Positions 9,577 to 18,551 of a stretch of 32,517 nt of DNA are shown here, one piece after another (the first letter of the stretch is position 1; the number at the start of each line of letters is the position of its first letter). The stretch covers positions 1-32,517 of the forward strand of contig CAJWWJ010000006.1 of assembly GCA_913048575.1 (NCBI GenBank). Direction: 5' to 3'. Origin of the DNA: an uncultured Halieaceae bacterium (GTDB lineage Bacteria; Pseudomonadota; Gammaproteobacteria; Pseudomonadales; Halieaceae). The notes under the pieces are model-generated. The model was not told the origin of the DNA, did no database searches, and saw nothing but the letters and a program-made list of their open reading frames with translations. A program made the translations under genes and the position numbers.

Positions 9577-10699
9577 CGCTAGCCGACCTCAGCGGGGCGC
9601 GGCCTTGATTATTGCCATGCTGGTTTTTGCGTTGTCGGCAACGTTGCTGGTCGCTTTGCAGCGAGAGTTCTCCCTGGCACTTCAGCGTGGCACAAATCAG
9701 CTTTTCTCTGAGCAGGCTTGGGCTTATTTAATCGGTGCCGAAGAATTAGCGAAGCTGGCATTACAGGCGGACCATTTGCTTGACGCGCGCAGCGCAACAG
9801 CCGCTGATCATTTAGGCGAGCTATGGGCGCAGCCCGCAACCCCTTATCCTTTAGATGCCGGGGGGTGGATGACGGGCCAATTAACCGATCTACAGGGGCG
9901 CATCAACCTCAACATGCTTGTGAGTGACCCTGCCACGCAAAGCCCACCCTCTGGGGGTGAAGGGGTTAGCGATGGCGGCTCAGAGAGTGCGAGTGCCGGA
10001 GTCGAGAGCGAGCCTGTTAGTCAGTCGAGGCAACAAAACGAATCGGTGGATCAGGTCTCGGGCGATGAAGCGGGTCGCTGGACGCCAACTCAAAAGCTCT
10101 TGATCCGCCTACTGCAGGCACTGAATGAGGCGTCGTTGCCGCTAGACGAGGCGATGGCGTTGACCGAGGCGATCAGCGATTTCATTGATCCCGATACGAA
10201 TCGGCGACGAGATGGCGCCGAGGCTAATGAGTACCGATATGCTGACTTTCCCTACTTGCCTGCCAATCGCGCATTAGCCAGCGTCAGCGAATTGCGGTCT
10301 GTACGAGGGATGACACCTGAGATCTATGAGGCATTAGCGCCACTGGTCACAGTCTGGCCGGAGCGTAATACGCGTCTGAATATTCTCACCGCGCCATTGC
10401 CGGTGCTGAGAACCCTCAATGCTGACGATCAGTGGGCACCACTGCCGGTCATCGATGCAGAGCGCTGGGTCGAAAGTCGACGAGAGGGTGGTATCGCTCA
10501 GGTCGCAGACCTGCTCGCCGATCCTATTTTGGCAGGCAGGCCGTCCGCTGAACTCCAGTCGTTACTAGATATCCGCAGTGACTGGTTTCTTTTGGATGCG
10601 TCGGTAGAGCTACTTGATCGACAGCGACATCTTTTCACAGTGCTCCACCGAGAGACTGACATGGCGGTCGCTGTTTTTAGATCTGAGGGCGAGCTATGA
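9557..10699 (+). CDS. gspK: Minor pseudopilin GspK
   Basis: QRG^AALIIAMLVFALSATLLV lacking Glu5, as expected for GspK; DLQGRINLNMLV and LNILTAPLPVLRTL motifs. Confidence 0.93.
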   Translation: MCCRPLNASRPQRGAALIIAMLVFALSATLLVALQREFSLALQRGTNQLFSEQAWAYLIGAEELAKLALQADHLLDARSATAADHLGELWAQPATPYPLDAGGWMTGQLTDLQGRINLNMLVSDPATQSPPSGGEGVSDGGSESASAGVESEPVSQSRQQNESVDQVSGDEAGRWTPTQKLLIRLLQALNEASLPLDEAMALTEAISDFIDPDTNRRRDGAEANEYRYADFPYLPANRALASVSELRSVRGMTPEIYEALAPLVTVWPERNTRLNILTAPLPVLRTLNADDQWAPLPVIDAERWVESRREGGIAQVADLLADPILAGRPSAELQSLLDIRSDWFLLDASVELLDRQRHLFTVLHRETDMAVAVFRSEGEL

Positions 10700-10748
10700 T
10701 GCTGTCTGTCTTTTTGAACCAATTGGTGCCGGCCGCGTCACTGCGCTC

Positions 10749-11918
10749 ATGATGAGTCAACTCAATAACAATTTGAACGTTATGCGGTGGCAACAGGGGG
10801 AAGGGCTGCTGATTCGCTCTGGTCATGCGCCTCAGCGGTTTGACCCTGCTGTTGCCACACTACCCGACAACCTTTGCGTTGCGTTTCCCGCTGACGCAGT
10901 GCGCTCTTTGACGTTATCGGTCGCGCCTGAAGAGGTTAAGCATCTGCAGCGTGCGTTGCCATTTATGTTAGAAGAATCACTGCTGGAGGACGTCGCACAG
11001 TTGCACTTCGCGGCGCTCAGAGTCGATGATGATTTGCACAGTATTGCTGTCGTGGGTCGTGCGACGATTGCTGGTTGGTCCGAAGAGCTCCCCGACGCTC
11101 TACAGAATGTGCCGTGGGTCTCTGAGGCACTGTGTTTGCCGTGGTCGCCCGGACAATGCACCGTGGTGTTTGAAGAGCAGCATGCTGTGATGCGGTGGGG
11201 CCAGGCAGAGGGAGGGCGTATTGAACACGCCTTGCTACCTGATTTGATGGCGAGTATCGGGCTTCAGGAGCAAACGTTGATTGTTTACACAGCCGATCAA
11301 GCACTGGCTCAAGCGACCATTCCAGCACCATTACATGACGCGATTCAGTGGAGAAAAGGTGGTTTTTCAGAGGCTTTATTGATTGCCGGTTCTCATCCAT
11401 CGGGGCCTGATTTGCGTCAGGGTGAGTTTGCGCCCCGTCTACCATTGGCTCGGTGGTGGGCCGTCTGGCAGCGTGTTGCACTCGCGCTCATTGTGGCCTG
11501 TATTTTAAAAACAGGGTTGTCAGTCGCAGATTATCAGATGCTCAAAGCAGAAGACCTCGAACTGCGTCAGGCGATTCAAGCGAGTTATCGTCGGGTTAAT
11601 CCACGGGGTGCAGTCGTTGATGTAGAAAAGCAGCTCAACAGACAGTTGGGAGAATTTGGCGCTAACACGCAAAGAGGCGCTTTCACGCCCATCATGGTCG
11701 CGTTGCTCACCGCTATTCAACAGGTCGACGGTATTCAATTGACGGCACTTAACTACAGCGGCAAAGGTGATCTGAGATTGAGTTTGTCGGCGCCAAATTT
11801 CGAGTCGGTTGAGCAGGTGCGTGAGCAGTTGAAAGCACAGTCGTTCAGTGCCCAGTTAGAAAATTCTAACGCTCGCAGCGACGGCGTGGTGGCGCGCCTG
11901 CGGGTGCAGACACCGTGA
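10749..11918 (+). CDS. gspL: Type II secretion system protein GspL
   Basis: Actin-like cytoplasmic domain (FPADAVRSLTLSVAPEEVKHLQRALPFMLEESLLEDVAQLHFA), single TM and ferredoxin-like C-terminus. Track ORF starts at 10614 inside gspK; internal ATGATG at 10749 looks more likely. Confidence 0.88.
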   Translation: MMSQLNNNLNVMRWQQGEGLLIRSGHAPQRFDPAVATLPDNLCVAFPADAVRSLTLSVAPEEVKHLQRALPFMLEESLLEDVAQLHFAALRVDDDLHSIAVVGRATIAGWSEELPDALQNVPWVSEALCLPWSPGQCTVVFEEQHAVMRWGQAEGGRIEHALLPDLMASIGLQEQTLIVYTADQALAQATIPAPLHDAIQWRKGGFSEALLIAGSHPSGPDLRQGEFAPRLPLARWWAVWQRVALALIVACILKTGLSVADYQMLKAEDLELRQAIQASYRRVNPRGAVVDVEKQLNRQLGEFGANTQRGAFTPIMVALLTAIQQVDGIQLTALNYSGKGDLRLSLSAPNFESVEQVREQLKAQSFSAQLENSNARSDGVVARLRVQTP

Positions 11919-12382
11919 TACGGCAATGGTTTCAATCACTCGTTGCGAGAGATCAGATGGCCCTAATGATATTGGCCGCCGTATTAGGCGTGTGGGTGTT
12001 TATACAAGTGATCTTCGTCGAGCTTGATGGACGGCGGCAACGCTTAATGGCAGGCAATGAAGCGCTAGCCTCGACGTTATCGCGGATCGACCTTAAGGTT
12101 GAGCAACTGGCGGCGCTGCGAGCCGATGGGGGTGGCGCACAGGTCAACTTAACCCGGACTCTCAGTCAGTTGAGTGAGACCTTGGGGCTGCCCGTAAAGC
12201 GTCTTCAGCCTAATAGTCGAGGAGAGGTGCAGATACGATTTGAGGGGATAGCCTTCGACGGGTTGCTGCAATTTCTCGAGCAAATCGAGGGCTCATCTGG
12301 ATTAGTAGTGATTGATGGTTCTATCAGTAGCGCGGGTAATAACGGTGGAGTAAACGCGACGCTAAGAGTGTCAGGCGCCTGA
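11915..12382 (+). CDS. gspM: Type II secretion system protein GspM
   Basis: Small protein with N-terminal TM, located after gspL with ATGA-type overlap (11915-11918). Confidence 0.88.
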   Translation: MIRQWFQSLVARDQMALMILAAVLGVWVFIQVIFVELDGRRQRLMAGNEALASTLSRIDLKVEQLAALRADGGGAQVNLTRTLSQLSETLGLPVKRLQPNSRGEVQIRFEGIAFDGLLQFLEQIEGSSGLVVIDGSISSAGNNGGVNATLRVSGA

Positions 12383-12385
12383 GCG

Positions 12386-13135
12386 ATGGAATGGATCTCA
12401 CGACATTGGCGCATCTTGGCTGTTTTTGTTTTTATGACATTACTGCTATCGCAGATTCCAGCGCGCGCTATATCGCGTGTCTTGCCTGACAACGTGACGT
12501 TGACCGGTGTATCAGGAACGATTTGGTCGGGGCGTGCAGCAAGGGCCTGGGTTGTGATCGATCAGCAGCCACTGATGCTTGGTCGAGTGCAATGGCGACT
12601 ACAACCTTGGCGAATACTGGGGGGGGCACCGCTATCGCTATCAAGCGATTGGGGGCGGCAGGCGCTGCGCGCACAATTGGGTTATCGGCTAGGCGGATCG
12701 ATAGTGCTCCAAGACGCTGCGTTCAACATTAATACGCAATTATTCAAGGCGTTTGTTCCGCTTTACTTAGGTGGTGTCTTGTCCGGAGAGTTTGCGCAGA
12801 TTGCGATCGATGAGGGTCATATTGTGGACGCTGAAGGTGTTGTGCGCTTGCTACGAGGCGCATGGACGGCACGCTCGGGTAATCTCCCACTTGGCGATTA
12901 TCAAATCGACTTTTCCAGCGCTGATACCGTGGGTGTGGGGACGGTAGGGGCGCTTAAAACGATTGCCGGATCCTTGGAACTCTCGGGAAATGTATCGACC
13001 ACAGCGACGGATTATCAGATCTCAGTCGAGGCGACGGGGCCGGTGGCGCGCGATGACGCCTTTCGTCAGGCGATGTCGATGATCGCGATCCCCAATCAAG
13101 ACGGATTCAGTGTGTCATTGACGGGGCAGTACTGA
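12386..13135 (+). CDS. gspN: Type II secretion system protein GspN
   Basis: N-terminal TM, LTGVSGTIWSGRAARAWVVIDQQPLMLGRVQWRLQPWRIL typical of GspN; last gene of the operon. Confidence 0.88.
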   Translation: MEWISRHWRILAVFVFMTLLLSQIPARAISRVLPDNVTLTGVSGTIWSGRAARAWVVIDQQPLMLGRVQWRLQPWRILGGAPLSLSSDWGRQALRAQLGYRLGGSIVLQDAAFNINTQLFKAFVPLYLGGVLSGEFAQIAIDEGHIVDAEGVVRLLRGAWTARSGNLPLGDYQIDFSSADTVGVGTVGALKTIAGSLELSGNVSTTATDYQISVEATGPVARDDAFRQAMSMIAIPNQDGFSVSLTGQY

Positions 13136-13294
13136 GGTTTACGCTATGCGTTGTTAGTGGGATGACGTAGTCTCCTCTTGATCTGCAGGGTGTCTTTGTC
13201 GGCGACGTCGCTGAGGGGAGCCGTCATAGCGCGTAGTTTATTGATATGCCAGTACTAACCGTTGAGTGAATCAGCGTATTCAGGAGTCCATTAG

Positions 13295-14638
13295 ATGGTA
13301 GCAGCAGGCAATACGATGTGGTCCAGCCGCTTTGCGTTTGTGATGGCGTCAGTGGGTTTTGCCGTCGGTCTCGGCAATATCTGGCGATTCCCTTACGTCA
13401 CAGGTGAAAACGGTGGTAGTGCCTTTGTGGTGATTTATCTTTTGTGCGCGCTGGCGATTGGGATTCCATGTTTGATGGCAGAATTGCTGGTCGGTCGACG
13501 TGGCGGCGGCAGCCCACCTCGGTCCATGGCGGTCGTGGCGAAGGAGTCTGGTCGCGGCAAGGGCTGGAGCATAGTAGGTGGTATGGGCGTGGCAACGGCT
13601 TACACGATTGCTATCACCTACGCCGTGGTTGTGGGGTGGGTACTCTGGTACCTTGCGCGTGCGCTGTCGGCGGGTTTTGCGGGTTTTGATGCCGGCATTG
13701 CCGAAGCAACTTTCACAGGTCTGCTAACGGATAATCAATCGATGATGTTGTGGACCCTAGTGGGCAATGTCATCGTGGGCTCCATCATCTACGCGGGCAT
13801 CACTTCAGGCATTGAGCGTGCCGTGACGGTCATGATGCCGCTGATGTTTACGCTGTTAGTTGGCTTGAGTATTTACAACTATTTTGCCGGGGGGTTTGTC
13901 GAAACCTTGCAATGGTTGTTCACACCTGATTTTAGCAAAGTGACGGGTGCGACTTTCCTCGCTGCTATCGGACAAGCTTTTTTTTCCATTGGTGTGGGGA
14001 TGGGGGGGATGATGACTTACGGGGCTTACTTGCCTCGCGATTTTTCTATCGCGCGGGGTGCCGCGACCATCGTCATGGCAGATACGCTCATCGCGTTGTT
14101 AGCGGGATTTGTGGTCTTTCCAGCGGTATTTCATTTCGGTCTTGATATGGCCAGTGGTCCTGGTTTGATCTTTCAGACGCTGCCGGTCGCTTTTGCGCAA
14201 ATGCCGGGGGGTGCCATTTTCGCCGTGCTTTTCTTCATCATGTTAGCGGTAGCGGGTGTGACCTCAATGGTTGGGCTGTTGGAAAGCGTGACCAGCTGGA
14301 CTAAGGAGAGATTGGACGTCTCGCGCCAACAAAGCGCGCTGCTGGTAGTGGGGTCCGTGACCACTCTCAGCGTGATTTCAGTGCTGAGCTACAACGTATG
14401 GGAAAGTTATCGGCTGATGGGCTTGAATTTTAATGAGCTCACGGAAGCGCTTTACGATAAATTATTGCTGCCATTAGCGGGCTTATTAGTGGCCTTATTC
14501 ACAGGGTGGTTTATGCACCGCGAGCACAGCGAGAATGAGTTGGTTGACGACGCCAGATGGTATGGCGTTTGGCGTTGGTTAACGCGCTTCATTGCGGTGC
14601 CTGCGGTTGCCATTATTCTGATTTCTGGCTTGGTCTGA
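13295..14638 (+). CDS. Neurotransmitter:sodium symporter (NSS) family transporter
   Basis: MWSSRFAFVMASVGFAVGLGNIWRFPYVTGENGGSAFVVIYLLCALAIGIP is the NSS family TM1 signature; about 11-12 hydrophobic segments. Confidence 0.95.
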   Translation: MVAAGNTMWSSRFAFVMASVGFAVGLGNIWRFPYVTGENGGSAFVVIYLLCALAIGIPCLMAELLVGRRGGGSPPRSMAVVAKESGRGKGWSIVGGMGVATAYTIAITYAVVVGWVLWYLARALSAGFAGFDAGIAEATFTGLLTDNQSMMLWTLVGNVIVGSIIYAGITSGIERAVTVMMPLMFTLLVGLSIYNYFAGGFVETLQWLFTPDFSKVTGATFLAAIGQAFFSIGVGMGGMMTYGAYLPRDFSIARGAATIVMADTLIALLAGFVVFPAVFHFGLDMASGPGLIFQTLPVAFAQMPGGAIFAVLFFIMLAVAGVTSMVGLLESVTSWTKERLDVSRQQSALLVVGSVTTLSVISVLSYNVWESYRLMGLNFNELTEALYDKLLLPLAGLLVALFTGWFMHREHSENELVDDARWYGVWRWLTRFIAVPAVAIILISGLV

Positions 14639-14643
14639 TTACC

Positions 14644-16047
14644 ATGTTGATGACGGTGACCGACTGGCTTTGGTCTTACATTTTGATTGTCGTGTTACTC
14701 GCGATTGGCGTGCGCTTTACGCTGGGTTCGCGGGGCGTTCAGCTGAGACTGTTTAAACGCACTTTAGCGGTATTTTCTTCCATCGAGTGGCAAGGTAGCG
14801 AGCGCGGTATCTCGAGCTTGCAAGCGCTTGCTGTCAGTGTGGCGGGGAGAGTGGGTGGCGGCAATATTGCGGGTGTTGCCGTGGCGATTACCTTGGGCGG
14901 CCCAGGCGCCTTGTTCTGGATGTGGCTGATTGCGTTGCTGGGCATGGCCACGAGTCTCTTTGAGTGCGCGCTCTCTCAGCTTTATAAGCGCCGTGAAGCA
15001 GACAAAACGTTCCGAGGCGGGCCTGCTTACGTGATGCGTTACGGCCTGGGTTGGAAGGTATTACCGGTGATTTATAGCCTGTTACTGCTCTTTACCGTCG
15101 GATTTGGCTTCAACGCGGTGCAGAGCTACGTCGTGACGACTTCAATTGAGTCTGCGTTTGGGGTGCCAGTTCATGTGAGTGGTTCTGTGATGACGCTGGT
15201 GATGGCGGTGATTCTTTTTGGCGGGATTCGTCGATTAGCCCGAGTTTCTGAGGTCGTGGTGCCCTTTATGGTGGTGGGTTATTTGTCCCTCGCTATCGTG
15301 GTGTTGGTCATGAATTTTTCAGAGATTCCCGAGGCATTACGACTCATTTTTTCGTCTGCCTTTGGTCTGGAACAGGCCTTTGGAGGGGGTATGGCGGCAG
15401 CTATTACGCAGGGCGCAAGAAGAGGACTGTTTTCAAATGAAGCGGGACTCGGCACGGTGCCCAATGTGGCGGCGGCAGCCGATGTGCCTCACCCGATATC
15501 CCAAGGATTGGTTCAGTCGTTGAGTGTGTTCATCGATACGATTGTGCTCTGCACCGCCACAGCGCTCATTATCATGATGTCATCGGCGTTCGCGTCCGAG
15601 GGTCAATCGGTGGCCGGTGTGGCCATGACCCAGATGGCGGTCGCCGAGCACGTGGGGCCTGCAGGCGAAGCGTTGGTGAGTATTGCGCTGGTGTTATTTG
15701 CGACGACGACGATTGCCTACAATAGTTTCCTGGGTGAAAACAGCATTGCTTATTTCGATCGTTTGGGGCGCCATGCAGTAACGGTTTTTCGACTCTGTAT
15801 TTTAGTGATGATCGCTTGGGCATCGGTGCAGGATCTCGGCACTGTCTTCGGGTTTGCCGATCTAACTATGGCGCTGTTGGCGCTGACGAATTTACTGGCA
15901 TTGTGGGCCCTGTACCCGATCGCGATGCACTTACTCAAAGATTATGAGCAGCAATTGGCAGCGGGAAATTCGCCTCGGTTTCATTGTGATTCACTGCCGC
16001 AAGAGTCGATCGATCCCGCTAGCTGGCCTGCGCGCTACAAGCCTTAG
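14644..16047 (+). CDS. Alanine/glycine:cation symporter (AGCS) family transporter
   Basis: GRVGGGNIAGVAVAITLGGPGALFWMWLIALLGMATSLFECALSQLYK; FGGGMAAAITQGARRGLFSNEAGLGTVPNVAAAADVPHPISQGLVQ. Track ORF starts at 14557 inside the NSS gene; ATG 14644 preferred. Confidence 0.94.
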   Translation: MLMTVTDWLWSYILIVVLLAIGVRFTLGSRGVQLRLFKRTLAVFSSIEWQGSERGISSLQALAVSVAGRVGGGNIAGVAVAITLGGPGALFWMWLIALLGMATSLFECALSQLYKRREADKTFRGGPAYVMRYGLGWKVLPVIYSLLLLFTVGFGFNAVQSYVVTTSIESAFGVPVHVSGSVMTLVMAVILFGGIRRLARVSEVVVPFMVVGYLSLAIVVLVMNFSEIPEALRLIFSSAFGLEQAFGGGMAAAITQGARRGLFSNEAGLGTVPNVAAAADVPHPISQGLVQSLSVFIDTIVLCTATALIIMMSSAFASEGQSVAGVAMTQMAVAEHVGPAGEALVSIALVLFATTTIAYNSFLGENSIAYFDRLGRHAVTVFRLCILVMIAWASVQDLGTVFGFADLTMALLALTNLLALWALYPIAMHLLKDYEQQLAAGNSPRFHCDSLPQESIDPASWPARYKP

Positions 16048-16049
16048 CG

Positions 16050-16063
16050 GCGCATTATTGCGC
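16050..16063. terminator. Candidate weak bidirectional hairpin at the AGCS/HtrA convergent junction
   Basis: GCGCA-TTAT-TGCGC, perfect 5-bp stem spanning the protease stop codon; only a weak T-run (GTTTG) follows. Confidence 0.3.
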
Positions 16064-17128
16064 GTTTGATAGCTCGATGGTAAAGCGCTTTTGTTCGCCA
16101 AAACGTAGGGTCGTTACCGCAATAGTGTCTCCGACGCGATGCTGTTCCATTGCCGTCAGAAACTCATCGTTACTGGTAACAGGATTCCCCTCAATATGGG
16201 TGATAACGTCACCGAGAATGATTTCACCCCGATCGCCTCTGCGTGCACCAATCATGCCGACGCTTTCGGCGGGGAACCCACGGTAGGTTCTTACAATGGG
16301 TACGCCTTCAACGCGAAATTGTCTAAGCCAGCGGTCAGACGCTAACTCGACGCCTAATACAGGTCGCATGATTTTTCCGTAGGCAATCAGCTGTGGAACC
16401 ACTTCGGTCACGGTATTGACCGGAATCGCAAAGCCGATGCCGGCACTCCCGCCACTGGGAGAATAGATGGCAGTATTGACGCCGATCAGCTGTCCAAGCG
16501 AATTCAGTAGTGGGCCCCCTGAATTGCCTGGGTTGATAGCAGCATCTGTTTGAATCACCCCGCGGATAACGCGGTTGCTCGGAGACTGAATTTCCCGATC
16601 TAGAGCGCTGACGACGCCAACCGTCAGTGTGGTGTCCAGTCCAAAGGGATTGCCAATCGCCATTACCTTGCGGCCTACGGAGAGCTCGGATGAGTCCCCC
16701 AATGGCAACGACGTGAGTCCATCGGGTGGCGTTATCATACGTAACACAGCGAGATCTCGCTCCGGCGCAAGACCCACTACCTCTGCCGCATACTGTTGCT
16801 CATTGCGCAGCGTAATAGCCAGTCGATCTGCACCCGCGACGACGTGATAGTTAGTGACGATGAGACCGGCAGCCGCATCCCAAATAAAACCTGATCCGGC
16901 CCCACGGGGAATTTCCATAATATTGCGGGAGAAGCGTTGACGCCGAAGCTCACTCGACGTCACAAAAACCACAGCGGGACTCGCCCGTTGAAAGACTTCA
17001 GTGGTGTTGGCCTCGTCCTCCGTGGCGAAGCTGAGATAGTTGATGGTCTGGTCTGCATTCGCGGATGCCGAGAACGCACCGATGACGCCGCATAGGAGTG
17101 TGGTGATGACCCAAGTGAGGGCATTCAT
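16055..17128 (-). CDS. HtrA/DegS-like periplasmic trypsin-type serine protease with one PDZ domain
   Basis: Signal peptide; catalytic triad motifs TNYHVV, ERDLAVL, NPGNSGGPLLNSLGQLIGVNTAI; C-terminal PDZ-like region. Confidence 0.93.
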   Translation of the reverse strand: MNALTWVITTLLCGVIGAFSASANADQTINYLSFATEDEANTTEVFQRASPAVVFVTSSELRRQRFSRNIMEIPRGAGSGFIWDAAAGLIVTNYHVVAGADRLAITLRNEQQYAAEVVGLAPERDLAVLRMITPPDGLTSLPLGDSSELSVGRKVMAIGNPFGLDTTLTVGVVSALDREIQSPSNRVIRGVIQTDAAINPGNSGGPLLNSLGQLIGVNTAIYSPSGGSAGIGFAIPVNTVTEVVPQLIAYGKIMRPVLGVELASDRWLRQFRVEGVPIVRTYRGFPAESVGMIGARRGDRGEIILGDVITHIEGNPVTSNDEFLTAMEQHRVGDTIAVTTLRFGEQKRFTIELSNAQ

Positions 17129-18006
17129 TGACGCTGCAACGCCAGAATTCGGTCGTCTAAAGGCGGGTGCGATCTGAGTAGTGCCGCTAGACCTGAGCCT
17201 TTCGCTGGGCGAATACCGAATGCAGTCATCTCGCCCGGCAGATCCCCGGCGAGACCCTGCTCTGCCTTGAGGCGCTGTAATGCGGCGATCATATTAATAC
17301 TGCCCGCCAACTGAGCACCCGCTTCATCAGCTCGATATTCTCTAAAGCGCGAGAACCACATCACGATGGTGCTGGCGAGAATGCCCAAAATGATTTCTGC
17401 CAGAATCGTGACAATGAAATAGCCGAAACCATAACCGCGCTGCGTTTTGAAAATGACGCGATCGACGGTGTGGCCTATGATGCGGGCAAAAAACATCACA
17501 AAGGTATTCACAATACCTTGCAGTAACGTCAGTGTGATCATGTCGCCGTTAGCAACGTGTCCGATTTCATGTGCTAGCACCGCCCGTGCCTCGGAGTGTT
17601 CGAAACGTCGAAGCAAGCCTGTGCTGACGGCAACGAGCGCCTTATTGCGATTCCACCCAGTGGCAAATGCGTTGGACGCATCAGACGGAAAGATACCGAC
17701 CTCCGGCATCCCGATACCGGCCTCGTTGGCAAGTGACTGCACCGTCTCGAGCAACCACTGCTCATCACGAGACTTAGCCGATGTGATGATCTGCACGCCG
17801 GTGCTTCTTTTGGCCATCCATTTGGACAGTAGCAGCGAAATAAAAGAGCCACTGAAGCCAAACAGGGCACAGAAAATTAGGAGACTGCTGAGATTCAAGT
17901 CAACCCCGTTGCTAGCCAAAATACCCTCTAAACCCAGCAGATTAAAAATGAGGCTAACTAATACTAGGACGGCGATGTTCGTCGCTAAAAACAGCAGAAT
18001 TCTCAT
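17125..18006 (-). CDS. htpX: Membrane-bound M48 zinc metalloprotease HtpX
   Basis: MRILLFLATNIAVLVLVSLIFNLLG, VLAHEIGHVANGDMITLTLLQGIVNTFVMFFARIIG, REYRADEAGAQLAG; 4-bp ATGA overlap with downstream protease gene. Confidence 0.96.
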   Translation of the reverse strand: MRILLFLATNIAVLVLVSLIFNLLGLEGILASNGVDLNLSSLLIFCALFGFSGSFISLLLSKWMAKRSTGVQIITSAKSRDEQWLLETVQSLANEAGIGMPEVGIFPSDASNAFATGWNRNKALVAVSTGLLRRFEHSEARAVLAHEIGHVANGDMITLTLLQGIVNTFVMFFARIIGHTVDRVIFKTQRGYGFGYFIVTILAEIILGILASTIVMWFSRFREYRADEAGAQLAGSINMIAALQRLKAEQGLAGDLPGEMTAFGIRPAKGSGLAALLRSHPPLDDRILALQRQ

Positions 18007-18045
18007 TCGGTGCGCTCCTTGCAGTGCAATGACAGACTGTCTTTC

Positions 18046-18339
18046 TTAGGTTGGGACATTTGCTTCGCTTTCAAGCGTTTCGTCTGGACTTTGCGCGGCG
18101 GGTGCTGGCGTGGGATGCGCACTGATCTCGAGGTCCGTGGGTTTGTTATTGGTTATGCCACACAGCACAACATCGCCACGGAGCGCCGTATCTTTAGAGC
18201 CCAGTTCAAATAGCATGTTGACCGCTTCGTCATGGTGCTCCCAAAAGGCCACCTGAGCGGAGCGGTCACCCAATATCCAATCGCCCGGCTTGCTCCAGTA
18301 ATGTCCCAATTGATTGCGAATAACAAATGCACCACTCAT
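18046..18339 (-). CDS. Small hypothetical protein (97 aa)
   Basis: Intact ORF 39 bp upstream of htpX, same strand; MSGAFVIRNQLGHYWSKPGDWILGDRSAQVAFWEHHDEAVNMLFELGSKD.... No family recognised. Confidence 0.7.
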   Translation of the reverse strand: MSGAFVIRNQLGHYWSKPGDWILGDRSAQVAFWEHHDEAVNMLFELGSKDTALRGDVVLCGITNNKPTDLEISAHPTPAPAAQSPDETLESEANVPT

Positions 18340-18377
18340 TAGCGTGTCTCCAAACTGTCATGCATGAAAATATGTCA

Positions 18378-18415
18378 TCAAATAGTGCCTAAGAAATAGT
18401 TCGAGCAAATAGTGT
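18378..18415. repeat. Three direct copies of AAATAGT (ACTATTT on minus strand), candidate regulatory element
   Basis: AAATAGT at 18380-18386, 18394-18400 and 18407-18413, spaced 14 and 13 bp, upstream of the 18339 start. Confidence 0.6.
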
Positions 18416-18551
18416 AATCAATCCGCCGAGCCGAACAGTCTCGATATGTCAGATCAGTGGCATCATCTCGGTGAAATCATGTCAGTGCAACCGCATCAGC
18501 GAAGGAATACCCGAGTGGTCGTCGAAGCTGTGCTGTCTGCTGGCGGGCCTA

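Noticed and set aside
10614-10748. N-terminal extension of gspL in the ORF track
   Set aside because: It reads through the 3' end of gspK in another frame and adds residues not typical of GspL; ATG 10749 is more plausible.
13202-13211. Palindrome GCGACGTCGC in the gspN-NSS intergenic region
   Set aside because: An isolated 10-bp palindrome, easily expected by chance, with no flanking promoter or terminator context.
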